Below, piece by piece: positions 44,704 to 58,700 of a stretch of DNA of 64,000 bases. The stretch is from assembly GCA_014904845.1 (NCBI GenBank), contig MU119219.1, positions 372,001 to 436,000 on the forward strand, in the 5' to 3' direction. The notes beneath the pieces were generated by a model that made no database searches, was not told the DNA's origin, and was given only the letters and a program-made list of their open reading frames with translations. The position numbers and the translations under genes are program-made. Source of the DNA: Acephala macrosclerotiorum. Its lineage: Eukaryota; Ascomycota; Leotiomycetes; Helotiales; Mollisiaceae. The stretch's first letter is position 1; every line of letters begins with the position of its first letter.

Positions 44704-46141
44704 ATGTTCACTCGGTGGAAAGGGTCGCTGGTAGACCCCAAGAGACCAACACAATCCAATTGGCTCGGCAGTTATCCTTCCCTCGTTGGATTCAGCAACG
44801 GAGGAAATCCTCGCTCTTCTGCGAGCACAACAGTCTCCTCCGTCTTTGACAAGAGAGCTACTGGCAGCACATTCTCTACCATCGACAGTCTGCCATCTGC
44901 CAACGAGAGCCGATCCTCAACAGCCTCTATCGATGATGTGCCTTCAACAATCACTTCCTCCCGGCATAAGGGCAGGAGGACTTGGGATGCACTTGTGCAT
45001 AAGATCCTTAGGAAAAACATCCAGGACAGCGATCGCGAGGTGAGGACTGGGAACGGGGTGCAATTCACTCTAGATCTCAACGACCGCGATGAGGTAAAAG
45101 GGTCGAACCTTAAGGTTTTAGTTCGTCATCATGTTGAGGTATGCAATTGTACGCTTGTATTCCAAACTTTCGAAAAGATTTAACAGTGCGTTCATAGACC
45201 CAAGCACAAAAAGATGAGAATTCGTCGTCACCACCCAGTCACTCGAAATCACAATCGCCCCGAGTCCTTATAGAATCTCAACACGACCTCAAGGATGAAC
45301 CTCAGCAACAGACTTCAGAATCAGGTGCGATACCGGATGCCTACAATGCTGCAACTCTACCAGAACTTAAAATGAGCTCCATTAGCCGATTCCGCGGTGC
45401 AGCTTCCCCAACACTCTCAACACCAGAGAGCTCACCTCGCAGACATAAAAGGGGTTCTGGCAATCATTCAATAAGTACCATGCAGTCGATCACATCAGAG
45501 GAAAAATTAAAACAAAAGCCTTGGGGTGAGGACATACTAGTTTGCACAGAATATTCCAAGGAGAAGGATGAGCGTTTGTTCGCCTGGCTCGATTGTGCAA
45601 GCAATAGAAGCTGGATATCATTTGAAGCTTTGAAGATCCTTGGCGTCTCGGACGAAGTTGGAACAGATGGCATGGGGATTCAACCTCTTTCAGACAAGGA
45701 GACTGAGACATGGACAATTGGTGGCAATGTGAAAGCTTATGGGAAAATCAAATTGTCGTTCAGAGGTGTTGCGGGTCCAATGTCGACTAAGCGCTATAAA
45801 TTCTGGTTCAATGTTGCGGACCATTCGGATACTCCCTTTCAAATTCTTCTAGGGCGGGATTTCCCAGACTTACAGACTGAAATTGCCAATCTCAGTCTTG
45901 TCACGATTCCTCACCCCAAGAACAAAGGTATAGAGCCGTTCACTACCCGTAACTCAGTCAATGCTAACAGCATGAAGCACAGAAAGCAGAGGATGCTGCT
46001 CGGGCGAAGAAGCACAAGGAAAGAAAACAACGGCTCGAGGCCGCCAAGGCAGGGTCATCGCATACAACAGACCTGCCAGATATACCAAGCGATTATTCTG
46101 TTCAACCAGAATCAGGGGATGCTCCTACAGGTGCTCAGTGA
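44704..46141 (+). CDS. Protein with a degenerate retropepsin-like domain
   Basis: Three exons, 44704..45138, 45198..45927 and 45987..46141, with two 59-bp introns, give 439 residues. The N-terminal 200 residues are Ser-rich and disordered around one folded-looking block (RRTWDALVHKILRKN...VQFTLDLNDRDEV). Residues about 256-370 have the layout of retroviral-type aspartic proteases: FAWLDCASNRSWIS where the active-site loop should be, WTIGGNVKAYGKIKLSF as the flap-side strands, and PFQILLGRDF at 358-367. The catalytic D-T/S-G is D277-C-A, so proteolysis is unlikely. The last exon is charged (AEDAARAKKHKERKQRLEAAK). The third exon was chosen because reading through the second intron gives poor coding sequence. 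The domain was probably co-opted from a retroelement; function unknown. Confidence 0.65.
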
Positions 46142-47069
46142 GCGATTAACAGTCCCACCACCGCGCGCTGACGCGGAGAGTTGCTAGCATCGCTACTCTC
46201 AGAGAAGTTGTAGAAGCTGCTAGCCAATCTCTACTAGGACTGAAGAAGTGAATATAGCCCGACGTTTTGTTCTGAGAGGCCTTGAAGCCATTTTGTCGTC
46301 GTGGATTCATGACGAAACCAATTCGGTCTTCTCGGTTGGCATGATGTACGATGTGAAGGATATAATGGCCTATGGCGGGTTTCCAGAATGCCACGAATCC
46401 CTTTTCATCGCATCGTATTGCTAACCAAGTAATATCATGTACCATATGGGAAGGAGTAATTGAAACCCTTCATTTCTTGCAATATTGTCTTTTTTTCCAT
46501 TGCTAGAAATTTTTGGATGTTGGCTATAATCAAGACCGCGAGGTCAACAAAACTCGGCGTTACTAGGTTTACGTGCTTTTGACTGCATCTTCATATTGCT
46601 TGGAGTTCGGAAGATGGTAGATTACGTTCTTGCATTACAGGAGGGTAGAAGGAATGGAAAACAGCACTTGGCGTACTCAATTTCGTCTTAGAAATATAAT
46701 CAAGATAATTTGGAAACCAATCCTAATGGAAGTGGAGTGCTTTGTTACACATTCGCTCACAAAACAGCAACTGACCACATATTACTACTTGTCAAAACAA
46801 GGTATGCAGGAACTATTAATGCCCTGAACTTTTTAGAACTTTAAAAAAGGAAATTAGAGTAGAATCCGAGCAAACTCTAATAGGCAGCTCGGGTGATTGT
46901 TCTCCTGATTGTGTTTGACCTCTTGGCGCTACGTTCCTCAATCATGATAAATGTCCTTGATTTCTTAGTACTTTTGCGTGTCGCTTTTTCTGAACACCAC
47001 GAGGTCCGCAGAAATCGGCCGCCAGAGCGGGGCATACGGGGCATACGCAGTAGTTACCTGCAAACCGTT
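46142..47069. other. Intergenic, entering the AT-rich side
   Basis: Composition drifts towards AT. No intact gene. A short tandem duplication GGGGCATAC lies near 47033. Confidence 0.35.
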
Positions 47070-48550
47070 TCACTCCGTACTTCCTTCCACACCTTTAATA
47101 CGACTACCAAATATCTGGTCAAAAATGCTGTAGCATAAAGAAAACCCACGGCCGACAGCACCGGAAGACGCGATTGCTAGACTTGGCGCAATCCTACCCC
47201 GAATCATATCAGCAAAAGTACGGTAATACGCTTCCTCGATCTCTCTTAACCCCGCGGGTATTAAGCTCGATGAGACTCGTGTTGCAAATGTAATTCTAGA
47301 TACAAGCATAGAGAAACTACAACTTACTTCTTGCAGGATCTTTTGATCCAGTACCACGCCTTTCCTTTCAAGGTCTTTGAGTCACTACAGCGAATGATCA
47401 AATCTGTCGTTTTCTGAATTTGTGGAATTGGCTTACTATGATGACCATCTATTGCAAATGGATCACATTAGCTTTCAAGCAAAACAAGCTTCAACGAAGA
47501 CACTAACAATTGTCTGTGCACAAACGAGTTAGTGTCTTTTCTGCACAGAAGCAGAAGCATTCGGTAGATGTGCACTTACGGCAGAGTAGCCTTTTCCAGA
47601 GTTGGCTCTGGTGGCTCGAATGTAAAATTGGCACTATAATAAAGTATTAATAGGCTCTCGTAGGAAACAATCATGGCTCGATAACCAACTCCAACCCATC
47701 CATTTCGATGCTAAATTTATCATCAGTAAGCGAGAAGTTTTTTTTTTGGTAGGGCAGAAACCCACAGATCCTCATCCTGATGAGGGTCGAACAGAGGCTG
47801 TTCTATACTACCGTCGCTGCAAGTGATGTAAGTTAGATACTAATGTTACGTTTTATAGCTCACAACTATATATCAGAGGTGAATACTAGCAAGTGGGCAA
47901 AGAGGCCATGGGAGGTGGCACTGAAAAAAAATTCGTCAGCTATCAATAGATTCAAATTTAAGTCAATGGTTATACTGACCCACGGCGGCGAGCTCGAGGG
48001 CCCGAGGGAGAGGCTCCGACCGGAGTGACCGGCGCGAAGGGATTGCGTGCTCCAAATGATTGAAAAGGATTTAGACATTCTCAGCTTTTTTATCTCTGAC
48101 TTTCAGAGCTTCCCCAACAAAAAGGGAAACTTATTCATCATTTTTGCCACTGGCGACAAACGGCAAGGAGAAAGAAAGAGAATCTGAAAATTGTGACGTA
48201 CCTGTGTCTCTGCACTTTCCGCATTTGCAATATGTAGAAGGAAGTCACTCTCAACCAAGTCCTACGATACAGGACCATTGTTTAAGGACACCAACATCTG
48301 CGCCGTGATATTATCTAAGACATCAGGAAGTGCTGAAATGACGGACCTGAAGTAAGTAAGAGCTCCGCCTTTGTTCGAATCGGGTGGAAAGCTATCTCGA
48401 AACCCTCCAGGCTGTCAATTTGAGTGATATATTCGATGGATTTGATAATCTGGTTGATTGATTAAGGTTGTAAGATCTAGCTAGGTGCGGGGACATTATA
48501 TCTATTGCAGTGCTTACTCAGCACTAAAACCACTCGAAAGTCTAATACGC
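47070..48550 (-). pseudogene. Decayed multi-exon gene, family not identified
   Basis: Coding-like fragments succeed each other on the minus strand but cannot be joined. From the 5' side: NQIIKSIEYITQIDSLEGF and AFHPIRTKAELLL (48455-48350); VISALPDVLDNITAQMLVSLNNG, a TAG, then DLVESDFLLHIANAE (48345-48205); SIEQPLFDPHQDEDL (47815-47770); IEMDGLELVIEP (47710-47680); ANFTFEPPEPTLEKATLP (47635-47580); and REIEEAYYRTFADMIRGRI with FSLCYSIFDQIFG (47255-47095). Several are bordered by GT or AG, as expected of exons. Stops and frame changes interrupt them. The first 130 bp have a RIP-mutated duplicate at 59323. I could not name the family. Confidence 0.4.
48416..48545 (+). repeat. Dispersed direct repeat, unmutated copy
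   Basis: 130 bp that align without gaps to 59323..59452 in the same orientation. This copy keeps G and C at almost every position where the other has A or T, and it still encodes a coding-like segment on the minus strand. Confidence 0.85.
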
Positions 48551-49485
48551 CCTCTGCTAAGGAGCACTGTAGAAATATATTTATTCTAATATTCAAAGTA
48601 ATATAAATAATTAATGTTTTTACGTGATTACTGTACTAATTATTAATATAATCTATCGTTTTTTATTTCTTATTAATTGTAATATCGAATCGTCGTAAAA
48701 AGTCTTATTAAACTTTATAATACTAGTTTTAATTATTTCGTAGAAAAATTTATAAAAAACTAAAAAAAATTTATTCTTTTTGTAAAAGTTCAATTTTAAA
48801 TAGAGTATTTTCAATTTTTATTCTACAATTAAAAAATATTTCAAATTTATTTAAAAAAGTTTTCGTTTTATTTTAATTCATTTTTTTATTATTATTATTT
48901 TAATTTTTGAAATTCGTAAATAATATTATAATTTTTTTTATATTAAATCAATTTTTATTTAAACTTATTATAGTTTTATAAATCGTAAACTAATTATAAA
49001 ATAATTGTTTTATAAAAATATTTATAATTTAATTGTTTTTTAAAATTAATTTTAAAATTAATTTATTTTTAATAATTATATTGTTTTTTATATAGAAATA
49101 TCGAATTTTAATATATTTAAATTTATTTGAAAATTTCGTATTTATATTAAAATCGATCACAAAAAAATTATTACAATATAAAATAAAAAATTCTTTAAAT
49201 TTTTTTTTAATAATTTTCAATTATAATTTCTTTAATTAAATTATTTTTTTTACGATTTTATTCGTTATTATAATTTCTATTTCTATTAAATTTTGTATTT
49301 TATTTTATTGTTTTTATATTATTTTATTTTTTAATATTATTATTTATTTTAAAAACGATTTATAATCGTTTTTAATTTTTTACGTAAAATCGAAAAATAT
49401 ATTATAATTTTTAATTAACGTTTTTTTGTAAATAATTTTTATTATTTTTATTTTATTAAAATATCGAAAAAATTATTTCGTAAAA
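48551..49485. other. Start of the AT-rich RIP island
   Basis: Abrupt switch to very AT-rich DNA with short poly-A/T runs; no frame of note and no recognisable element ends before the LTR at 49486. Confidence 0.6.
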
Positions 49486-49714
49486 TATTAAAACGTTCGA
49501 AAACAAATTACGAAATACTAAAATTTTAATCTAGTATCAATAATTCAATTTTATTTGTTTCTTTTTAAAAGAAGCATTTTTTTATTTATATAATTAAATA
49601 AAGTAAACGTAAGATTAAAAAGTAAATACTAAAGTAATTATTATCAAGAGTAATAGAGATTATAGTTAAAATCATTTAATCGATCGTTTAAACGATTATA
49701 TGATTAAATCGATA
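49486..49714. repeat. Left LTR, 229 bp
   Basis: Direct repeat partner of 55548..55776; includes the shared palindrome-rich segment TCGATCGTTTAAACGATTA near its 3' end. Confidence 0.88.
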
Positions 49715-52700
49715 CTAGTAATTCTTTTTTTGAGAAAAAACGCTCTTTTTAACTCGTAAATCAAATACAAAAAAGAGTATTATCGCGATTATCAACGCGC
49801 TGTTTTACTATCAAATACTAGAAGAAAATCTAATCGTGAATTAATCGCCGTCACGTGTTGTAATACTTGATCGATCAAATCAAACTTAAAAAAATTCCTC
49901 TAAACTCGATATTTATAATCTTCGAATCAATCGAAAGTTCTACTTTCGAAAATACCGAAAATATCGAAAAACACTAAAAATATTAAAACAATAATTATAC
50001 GTTTCTCTTTTTAATATTATTTTTTTCAATGATCGCTTTTTCTATTATTCTCGTTTTCGTCGACTGATTTTTGAATTTTGAGACGTTGTATTTATCTCTA
50101 TACTTTGACATTAAAACAATTAGTATTAACGAGCGATTCAAATACTTTATTAGTATTGAATTTAGTCATAGTATTAATTAGATTACTATTTTTAGTAATT
50201 TATCGAATCTTCGAGAGTTTTTTGCGTTTATACGATTATTTAATAATTATAATATTAATCATAAGACGCTTTTCTTTGGTAATATCGAGTTTGATTATAT
50301 ACTCGTAAAAAAAGAAAAAATCAATGCAAATAATTACGAGAATTGGATTTAATTCGAATCGCTTTATAATAAAATCAAAAATAGTAGAAATCGAGATTTT
50401 TATATCGATTTTTATTGTTATTACGTATAACTCAGAAGTTAAAATAATACAAGTAATTTTTTTATATTTCGTTAAACTCTAGTAAAATAAATTGTCTCGT
50501 AAATCGAATTATTTATTACTATAAGTCTCATTACTAAAAACGACGATATATTCGATCTACGAATTGAAATTTTTATTTATAATAAAAAAACCGTTTATAA
50601 AAACGAAAAATTTCATTGAATATAAATTCAAACAAAAAAATCGAAATCTACGATCGAAATTATTTATTTACTATTATAATCGTTTATTTAATATTACAAT
50701 TTATTTTTTTTCGAAATATTAATATTAAATTATCGTCGATATATTGTACGTAGTTTTCGATTAATAAATAAAATTGATATATACTCCTCGAATACATTAC
50801 TTGAAATACGTTTACTTATAAAAATTTGATTTCGAATTAATTAAATTTAAATACTTATTTTACTTTTTTTATGAAAATATAATTTTATTTTCGATTTTAT
50901 CCACTATTAATTTGTATCTATTAAATAATAAAAAAGTATTCGACGTAAAAAACTTTATAGATTTAATTAATAATTTGACTTTTTACAATTTAAAATTTTT
51001 TAATTCTATAAAAATTTAATCTTTTAAAATAAATATATTATCAATTTATATATCGATTATTTCGAATAAAATATAATTATTTTTCGTAATAAATAAACAA
51101 AAATTAAAAATTGAAAATTCTATTAAAAATTTGTTTTTATAGTAAATATTATACGTTTTATATTAATATATTTCTACTTTCGAGATTTTATAAAAAGATT
51201 TAATTACTTTAAAAACAACGTTCAATAAAAATTTATTTGTTATTTTTTTTGAAAGTTTAATAAAAATAATACGTACTAATAAAATTATTAATTACACGTA
51301 TATTTGAATAATATTTTTTAAATAAAAATTAATTTTTTTAAATTTGAAAAATAAAATTAAAACGATAATAATTTATTAATTAATATATTAAATAATCGAA
51401 AATTAAATCAATATTATTTTTTTGTTTTTATTATTAAATACTTAAATTATAAAACGAGATTTCTCGTATAAAATTATCGTTTTTATATTTTTAATTTCGT
51501 TTATTAATTTTAAATCGAAAATTTATTAATTATTAATTTTTTTCGAATTATTAAAAATTAATTCAAAATTTTTTTTCGTGATTAATTTATCAATTTTTTT
51601 TCTACAAAAAACTGTAAATAGATTACTTAAAATAATAATAATTTTTTTTGCGTGAAAATCTATAAATAATTGCTTATTTTTAATTTTTTTCTCGATTAAA
51701 TAAATTTCGAAAATTTCTATATTTATACAAATTGTTATATAAATATATTTATTAAAATTGAAAATGTAAAAAAAATTTTTTATCGCAATTTGAAATAAAC
51801 GTAAATTCTTTTTCGAAATATACGAAGTTTTTTTGATTGAGTAAAATAAATCAAATATATTTTTTTTTGTTTTCGAACTTTTTTTAAAAAAGTTTAATTT
51901 TAAATCTAAATCCTCTAATAAATTTTTTTTTAATAAATGATTTTTTGATTATTTTTCGAATTACTCGAGATTTTAATAAAATAATTTTATTATAATACTA
52001 CGAAAATTTTTTAATTTATTTGATAATTGTAATTAATATATTTTTCTATTTACTATTAAAAACGTATACGATTTTTTTTATTTTTTATTTTTTTTTCAAA
52101 CAAATACATTTGAATTTAAAAATAAATCGATCAAATAATAATTTTATAAATTATTTCTCATTTATAAAATATTATTAATTTGACGAATAATATAATATTT
52201 TTAAACCGCGATTATTACACTTTTTATCGTTTTAATTTTAACGACAATTGATATTACAAACGCGTTTTATTATAATATTCGAAAGTAAACATCGAAAATA
52301 AAAAATGTAAAAATAATATTATTCAATCTCGTCGTATTATTAATTATTTTAATTGTTATTTGAAATCGCTTTTTTTTTTACAAATTGAAATTTTTTTGAA
52401 ATAATATATTATATATATATTTCAATAGAACGTAATATTTTTTTATTAGATTAATCGAATTATAGATTTTTATTAATATAATTTTCGAATCGATATTTAT
52501 ATTTTTAGTATTATTATGAAATTTTTTAGAATTGAAATTCGTTTTAAAATTATAAATAGTAAATATTAGTAATTCAAAATAAACGTCGATTTAATCTATT
52601 CAAAAAACGTTTTATACTTTTTTCGTCGATATATTTACAAAGAATTTCGCGATTTAAAATATTATAATTTCGTTTACGATTTAAAGTATTGATTTTTTAT

Positions 52701-55547
52701 CGATTTATAATACGTTTAAATAAACGAAATAATTGAAATTATAATCGTCGTATAATATAAACTTAAAATAATCGAAAAATTTATTATTTATTTAATATTA
52801 CTAATAAAATTTCGTTATCTTTTTAATTTCTTTGAAATTCGTAAAATGTTTTTTATATTTTAATACTCGCGCGAATTTGACAATTAATAAATATTTAAAG
52901 TATTTATATAATCGTTTGAATTTCGTTTTAATTAAATAATAAATAATAAAATCGATTTTTATCGTAAAAACTTTATAATTACTATAAATTAAATTTTCAA
53001 ATAAATCAAATAATATTTAAAAATATTTAAATACTTTAATAATAAATATATATCGTTTATTTCAAACAAATACATTATTAAAATTATTGAATTTAATTCG
53101 CAATTTGTTTATATTTTGAAAATATAATAAAAAAAATACATTTATTAAAACTACGTAAAACGTAATACGTTCAATTAATATATTAATATCGATAATTTCA
53201 AGAAATAAAATTTCATTAATTTCAAATTTAATTATTGTTTTTTTAATTTTAAATTCGTTCAATTTAACGTTTCGAATTCGTTGAAAAATTAAATACTAGT
53301 TTTTACTAATAATCGATCGTTGAACGATACTAATATCGATTATAATATTTATAAAAACGTTTAATATGTAGCGATTTATTAAATACATTTTTATATTAGT
53401 AAATATTAAAAACGATTTCGATTATATTACAATATTCGATATCGTATAATAAATTGATTAATAATCGAATAATTCGATAATTTTAAATCTATTAATCGTA
53501 CTATAAAATATTATAAAATAATTGATCGATCGCGTAATATCGTTTCCGTGTAAATTTCTTTTTTTAATAAGTTCAACGATAAATTGTTCGTATTTTTTAG
53601 TAATATCGAAATTTAATTCTTCGAATTTAATTATAAATTAAATTATTTTATTTTTATTAAACGATTTCGACTTTTTAAAACCATTGTACACTTTTTTTCT
53701 TTTTTTTAGTATATAGTAAATATTTCAATAATTCGAGTTTTTATAAACGAAATACTTTTTTTCGTTTTAATATATTGTCGATTTTTTATAATTAGTTCGA
53801 TTATTATATCGAGTATTTTTATTGTAATATTTATAATCTACGAAATATAATTCGATTATATTTCGATAGATTTTTCTTTTTTCGATTATAAAAATTTTAA
53901 AAATTGTTTTTATTTTCACTTGAAATAAAATCGTATTGTAAACGTTTTCATATGTCGTTTAAAAGTTCAATAAAAATCGAAAAAGCGTTTAATAATATTT
54001 TAATACGTTTCGATAAACGTAGTAAAACTTGTTTCGTATAATAGTTTTTGTTCGTATATTCGAGTGTAAATTAAACTATTTTTGAATTAGTTTTTGATAT
54101 AATATTTCAAAGTATTCGAAAGTCGTTTTATTTGAATTTTATATTCGAATTAATGTGAATGTAATCGTGTTTTATTAATTGAATATTTTATTTTAATGTT
54201 TTTCGATTTTAAAGTTTAATTTTATAATTTCAATTATTTTATTGAAAGACAAGTTTTTTTTAATAAGTTTTTAATAATAGAATTCGTTAATTTTATTGAT
54301 AAATATAATTGAAAATATATTATAGTAATTTTTAAATTTAATGTTTATTTTTGAATATAAATTTTCGAATATTTGTATAAATATATTTAATAAATTTTTT
54401 TTTTTATAATATTTGAATTTGTTGTTATAAATTTTTATAAAAATAATTAATTTTTTGTTGAGATTAAATATTGTTTAATTTTCGCGATCGAAATTGTATA
54501 TTAATCGATTAAAATTCTTTGGTAATTTTTCAGTTTTTAGTAATAATAAAAACGATAAATTTCGTTTCAAGTTTTCGTTTTTTAATAATAAATTTAATAA
54601 TAATATTCTATTGCGTTTTTGAAATTGTTTTTAGAGTATTGTATATTCGAATAATATCGTTTATTTTATAAAAAGTTTTGTAATAAGTTTTAGTAATTGA
54701 AAAAAAAAATTTAAAAGTATTAATATTATTTTTTTAATTTTTTCGATAGAAATAGTAAAAAACGTTAATTTTCGAGTTTGTTTTATTTTTGAATCGATTG
54801 TATTTTTTTATGAGTTGAAGTTTTTTATTAAATTTATTTTTACAATTTTTTTATATAATTATTTTGATTATTTTTTTTTATTTGCGATATTTGTCAATAT
54901 TTTTAAGATTTTAGTAAATCGTTTTTTTAATATTTATATTTTGTTTATTCGTAAAATTTCACGTAATTTTCTTTTTATATTTTCGTTTATTTTTTTTTTA
55001 AATATTTTTTTATATTTTATTTATAATTTATAGTTTTAATTATTTTTCGTTTTGAAATTTTATATTTATTCTAATGTATATTGTATTGAATTGAAAAATA
55101 AAAAAAATAGTAAAAAAGTTTTTTTTTTGATTAAAATCGTACTTTGAGAAAATATAATTGTACTTTCGAAAAACATTTTATCGAATCGTATTATATTCGA
55201 TAAATATATTAATTCGACGAGTTTTCGTATTAAGTTTATAAAAATTGTTTTTAGTATTGTTTAATAAATTACAATAAAATACTCGTTATTAATATGCGAT
55301 AAAATGTAGAATAAAAAATTAATTAGTTTTAAATTGAAAAAAATAAAACAAACGTAAAATCGTAATATTTTTTTAGAAATTTGATAGTTTTTTTTAGTAC
55401 AAATAAAAATTACTTTTTTTTACATTTAATTAAACCAATAAATTGCGTACAATTTGAGTTTTTTTATTCGATTGATTTTATTTAATTATTGTTTTTTTAT
55501 AAGTAATTTTGTTATTTTGTAATCGAATGAATTTAATTATTGATTAA

Positions 55548-55776
55548 TATTAAAACGTTCGAAAACAAATCACGAAATACTAAAATTTTAATTTAGTATT
55601 AATAATTTAATTTTGTTTGCTTTTTCTTAGAAAAGATATTTCTTTACTTATATAATTAAATAGAGTGAACGTAAGATTAAAAAGTGAATACTAAAGTAAT
55701 TATTATCAAAAACAATAAAAATTATAATTAAAATTATTTAATCGATCGTTTAAACGATTATATGATTAAATCGATA
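55548..55776. repeat. Right LTR, 229 bp
   Basis: Direct repeat partner of 49486..49714, same length, followed at once by the TAAAA target duplication. Confidence 0.88.
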
Positions 55777-55781
55777 TAAAA

Positions 55782-58700
55782 CGTAAATATTCGAAATACG
55801 CGTTAAATATAAATTTAATAAATTAATTAATGTAATAATTAATATTTAATTTTGTATAATTAATTAAATAAATCGTAATATTAATAATTTATTTATAAAA
55901 ATAAAAATTGTTTTTATTTAATTAATTTTTTTTTTCTTTTTCTCGTAAAATTGTATTTTATAAAAATAATAAATTCGTTTAATTTGAGTATTCAAAATCG
56001 AATTTTAATAATAATTTATTTGTATATATTTTTTAATAAATTATAAAAATATAATTTTCGCGATTTTTTTCGATTTAAAATTTTATAAAAATAATAATAA
56101 AATTAAAATTTTTACTTTTTTAACGTTTTTTAATTTTAATTTTAATAATATTTATATTTATTTTATTTTTAATAATTAATATATTATTAATAAATAAAAA
56201 ATAAATATTTTTATTTTTAAATTCAAAATAAAATTTATAAAAAAATTCAAAAACGTTAAATTTATTTGAATTTTTTAATAATAATTTTAATTTTATATTT
56301 AATCAATTTACTACGAATATTAAATTTTTTTTTTAGTATTTATTTATTTAAAATATTTTTTTTATTATTTAATAATCTTTTTATAATAATTTTATAAATA
56401 TTTATTTTTTAAAAAATTTCGAATTTAATAACAATTATTTTTATTTAATTAAAAGTATTTTTTTTTAGAATTTTATTAATAATTAAAAATTTGAATAAAA
56501 TATTAAATATATTTAAAAAAAAAAATTTTTTTATTCAAATAAATAACGTTTAAAAAATTTATTAATTATTTTATTATTTGAAAAAAAAAAAAAATTTTAT
56601 TATTTATTTTACTATTTATTATTTTTTTTATTTTAATAAAAAAATTATAAAAATTCTTAGTTTTTTTAATTATTCGATTATTGATTTTTAATATTTGAAA
56701 TAAATATTATTTTTGAATTTAATTAAAATTTTAAGTATTAAAATTTTATTCGATTATTAATTTTAATTTTATTTTAATTTTATAAGTATTTATTTTAATA
56801 TTATTAATTATTTTATTATTAAAAAAATAATCAATTAAAATATTAATAATAATATAATTATATATTATATTATTAATAATAAATAAATTTATTATAATTT
56901 AATAATTTGTAAATATTATTTTTAGTAATATTTACAAAAATATTTTTTTTTTTGATTTTAAAAGTTTATTTATTTGATTAATTTTTAAGTTTTTTAATAT
57001 TGATTTAATATTTAAAAACAATTAAAAAATCGAGTTTTTTTCTAGTATAAACTTTAAATAAAATATATATTTTTTGATTTTTTAATTCAAATTTCAAAAC
57101 TGATTATAGAAATACGTTTATTAATATTTTATTTTCAATTCAAATTATATATTTTATAATATAATCTCAAAAAATCAATAAAAATTTGATTTTATAAATT
57201 ATAAATCTAACGATATTATTTATTGTTTATATTGTTCGTTTAATAATATTATTTAATAAATATTTATATAATAAATAAAATTTATATTTTAAATTATTTT
57301 TTAAAAAAAATTTCAAATTCGTTTGATTTATTATTACATTTAAAATAAACAACGTTTTTTTTTATATTTCTTTTAATAATTCTATAGATTTTACAAATAT
57401 AAAATTGGATTTTTTTCGTATTTTTATTTTTTAGAAATTTAATCTAAAAATATCTCATTGTATCGTTTGTAATTATAAGAAAATATTAATATTTTTTATA
57501 AGATTTGAACAATTTACTAGAAATATTATTATACAATTTTTTTATTTTTTTTATTTAATATATAATTTAAATTTCAATATTTTTATATTTATAATATTGA
57601 TCAATTTTCGAAATATATTATAATTAATATAATTAAAATACTAATATATAAATTCTTATAAAATTTTCTTTAAATTTACTACTTTGAAAAACTCGATTAA
57701 TAATCAAATTTTCGTCGATATATTCGAGATAATATTCGTCGAATATATAATAATATTATTAATATTTTAATATTGATTTAATATAAAAAAATTATTTTTT
57801 TATTTCTATTATTTGTAATATTAATTACTCTTTTTTTTTTAAATATAATTATTATTTTATTTTCTATAAATTATAAAATAAAAATCAATTTTATTACGTT
57901 AAAATTTGATATATATTAAACTTTTTTAAATTTTTTTTTTTTTTTGAAAAATTATTTAAATTTGATTTTAATATTTAATTGTATTTACAATAATATTATT
58001 TGTCGTAATAATTTAATTTGATATTTATTAATATTTTAAATATATAAAATCAAATTATATATTATTGAAATATTTCGAGATATTAAAATTTAAAATAAAT
58101 AATAAAATTTAAACTCGTTCAATTAATACTCGAAATAATAAAAATAATAAAAATAAAAATTGTTTTTATTAATATAAATTTTTATTTATTGAAAATAATA
58201 AATAAAATTTTTATATAAACGTTTAATATATTTTTTTAATTTTATTTTTAAATAATAATCGAATAAATATTATTATTACTAGTAAAAATATTATAAATAC
58301 GATAAAATAAAATAAAAATAAAAAATTTATTATATTTTATTTATAATTACTATATTTATTTTAATAATAAATTTAATTATTATAATTTTTATTTATTTAA
58401 AAAAAAATTTATTTTATTTTTTATTAATTTTTTTATTTTTTCGTTTTATTTTATATTTAATTTTATAATATTTATTATTATTATTATTATAATTATTACG
58501 ATTATTTTTTTATTTTTTATTTTTAATTTATTTATTACTATAAAATTGTTTACGATTATATTATTGTTTTTTTTTTACAAATATAATTTACAATTATTAA
58601 AATCTTTTTCTTATTATAAATTTACAATATAATAATCGTTTTATCGAGTGTATATTCGATTTTTAATAAACGAAAAATATAATATTTCATATTTTCGTAA

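Larger units (their letters stand above)
49486..55776. mobile_element. Complete but RIP-mutated LTR retrotransposon (6.29 kb)
   Basis: Two direct repeats of exactly 229 bp (49486..49714 and 55548..55776) bound the element, and a 5-bp duplication TAAAA lies immediately outside each end (49481-49485 and 55777-55781). Both LTRs begin TATTAAAACGTTCG and end ATCGATA; the canonical TG...CA ends have become TA...TA, as RIP would do. The two LTRs differ mainly by transitions. The 5.8-kb interior has no long open frame; stops are dense in all frames. A minus-strand frame at 53062..53262 weakly resembles the Ty1/copia protease-to-integrase spacer region, hinting at minus orientation, but superfamily and strand are not established. 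Confidence 0.88.

Noticed and set aside
50078..55033. Short open frames inside the LTR element
   Set aside because: Ile/Leu/Phe/Asn-rich frames produced by AT-rich DNA; none carries a reverse transcriptase or integrase motif that can be read.
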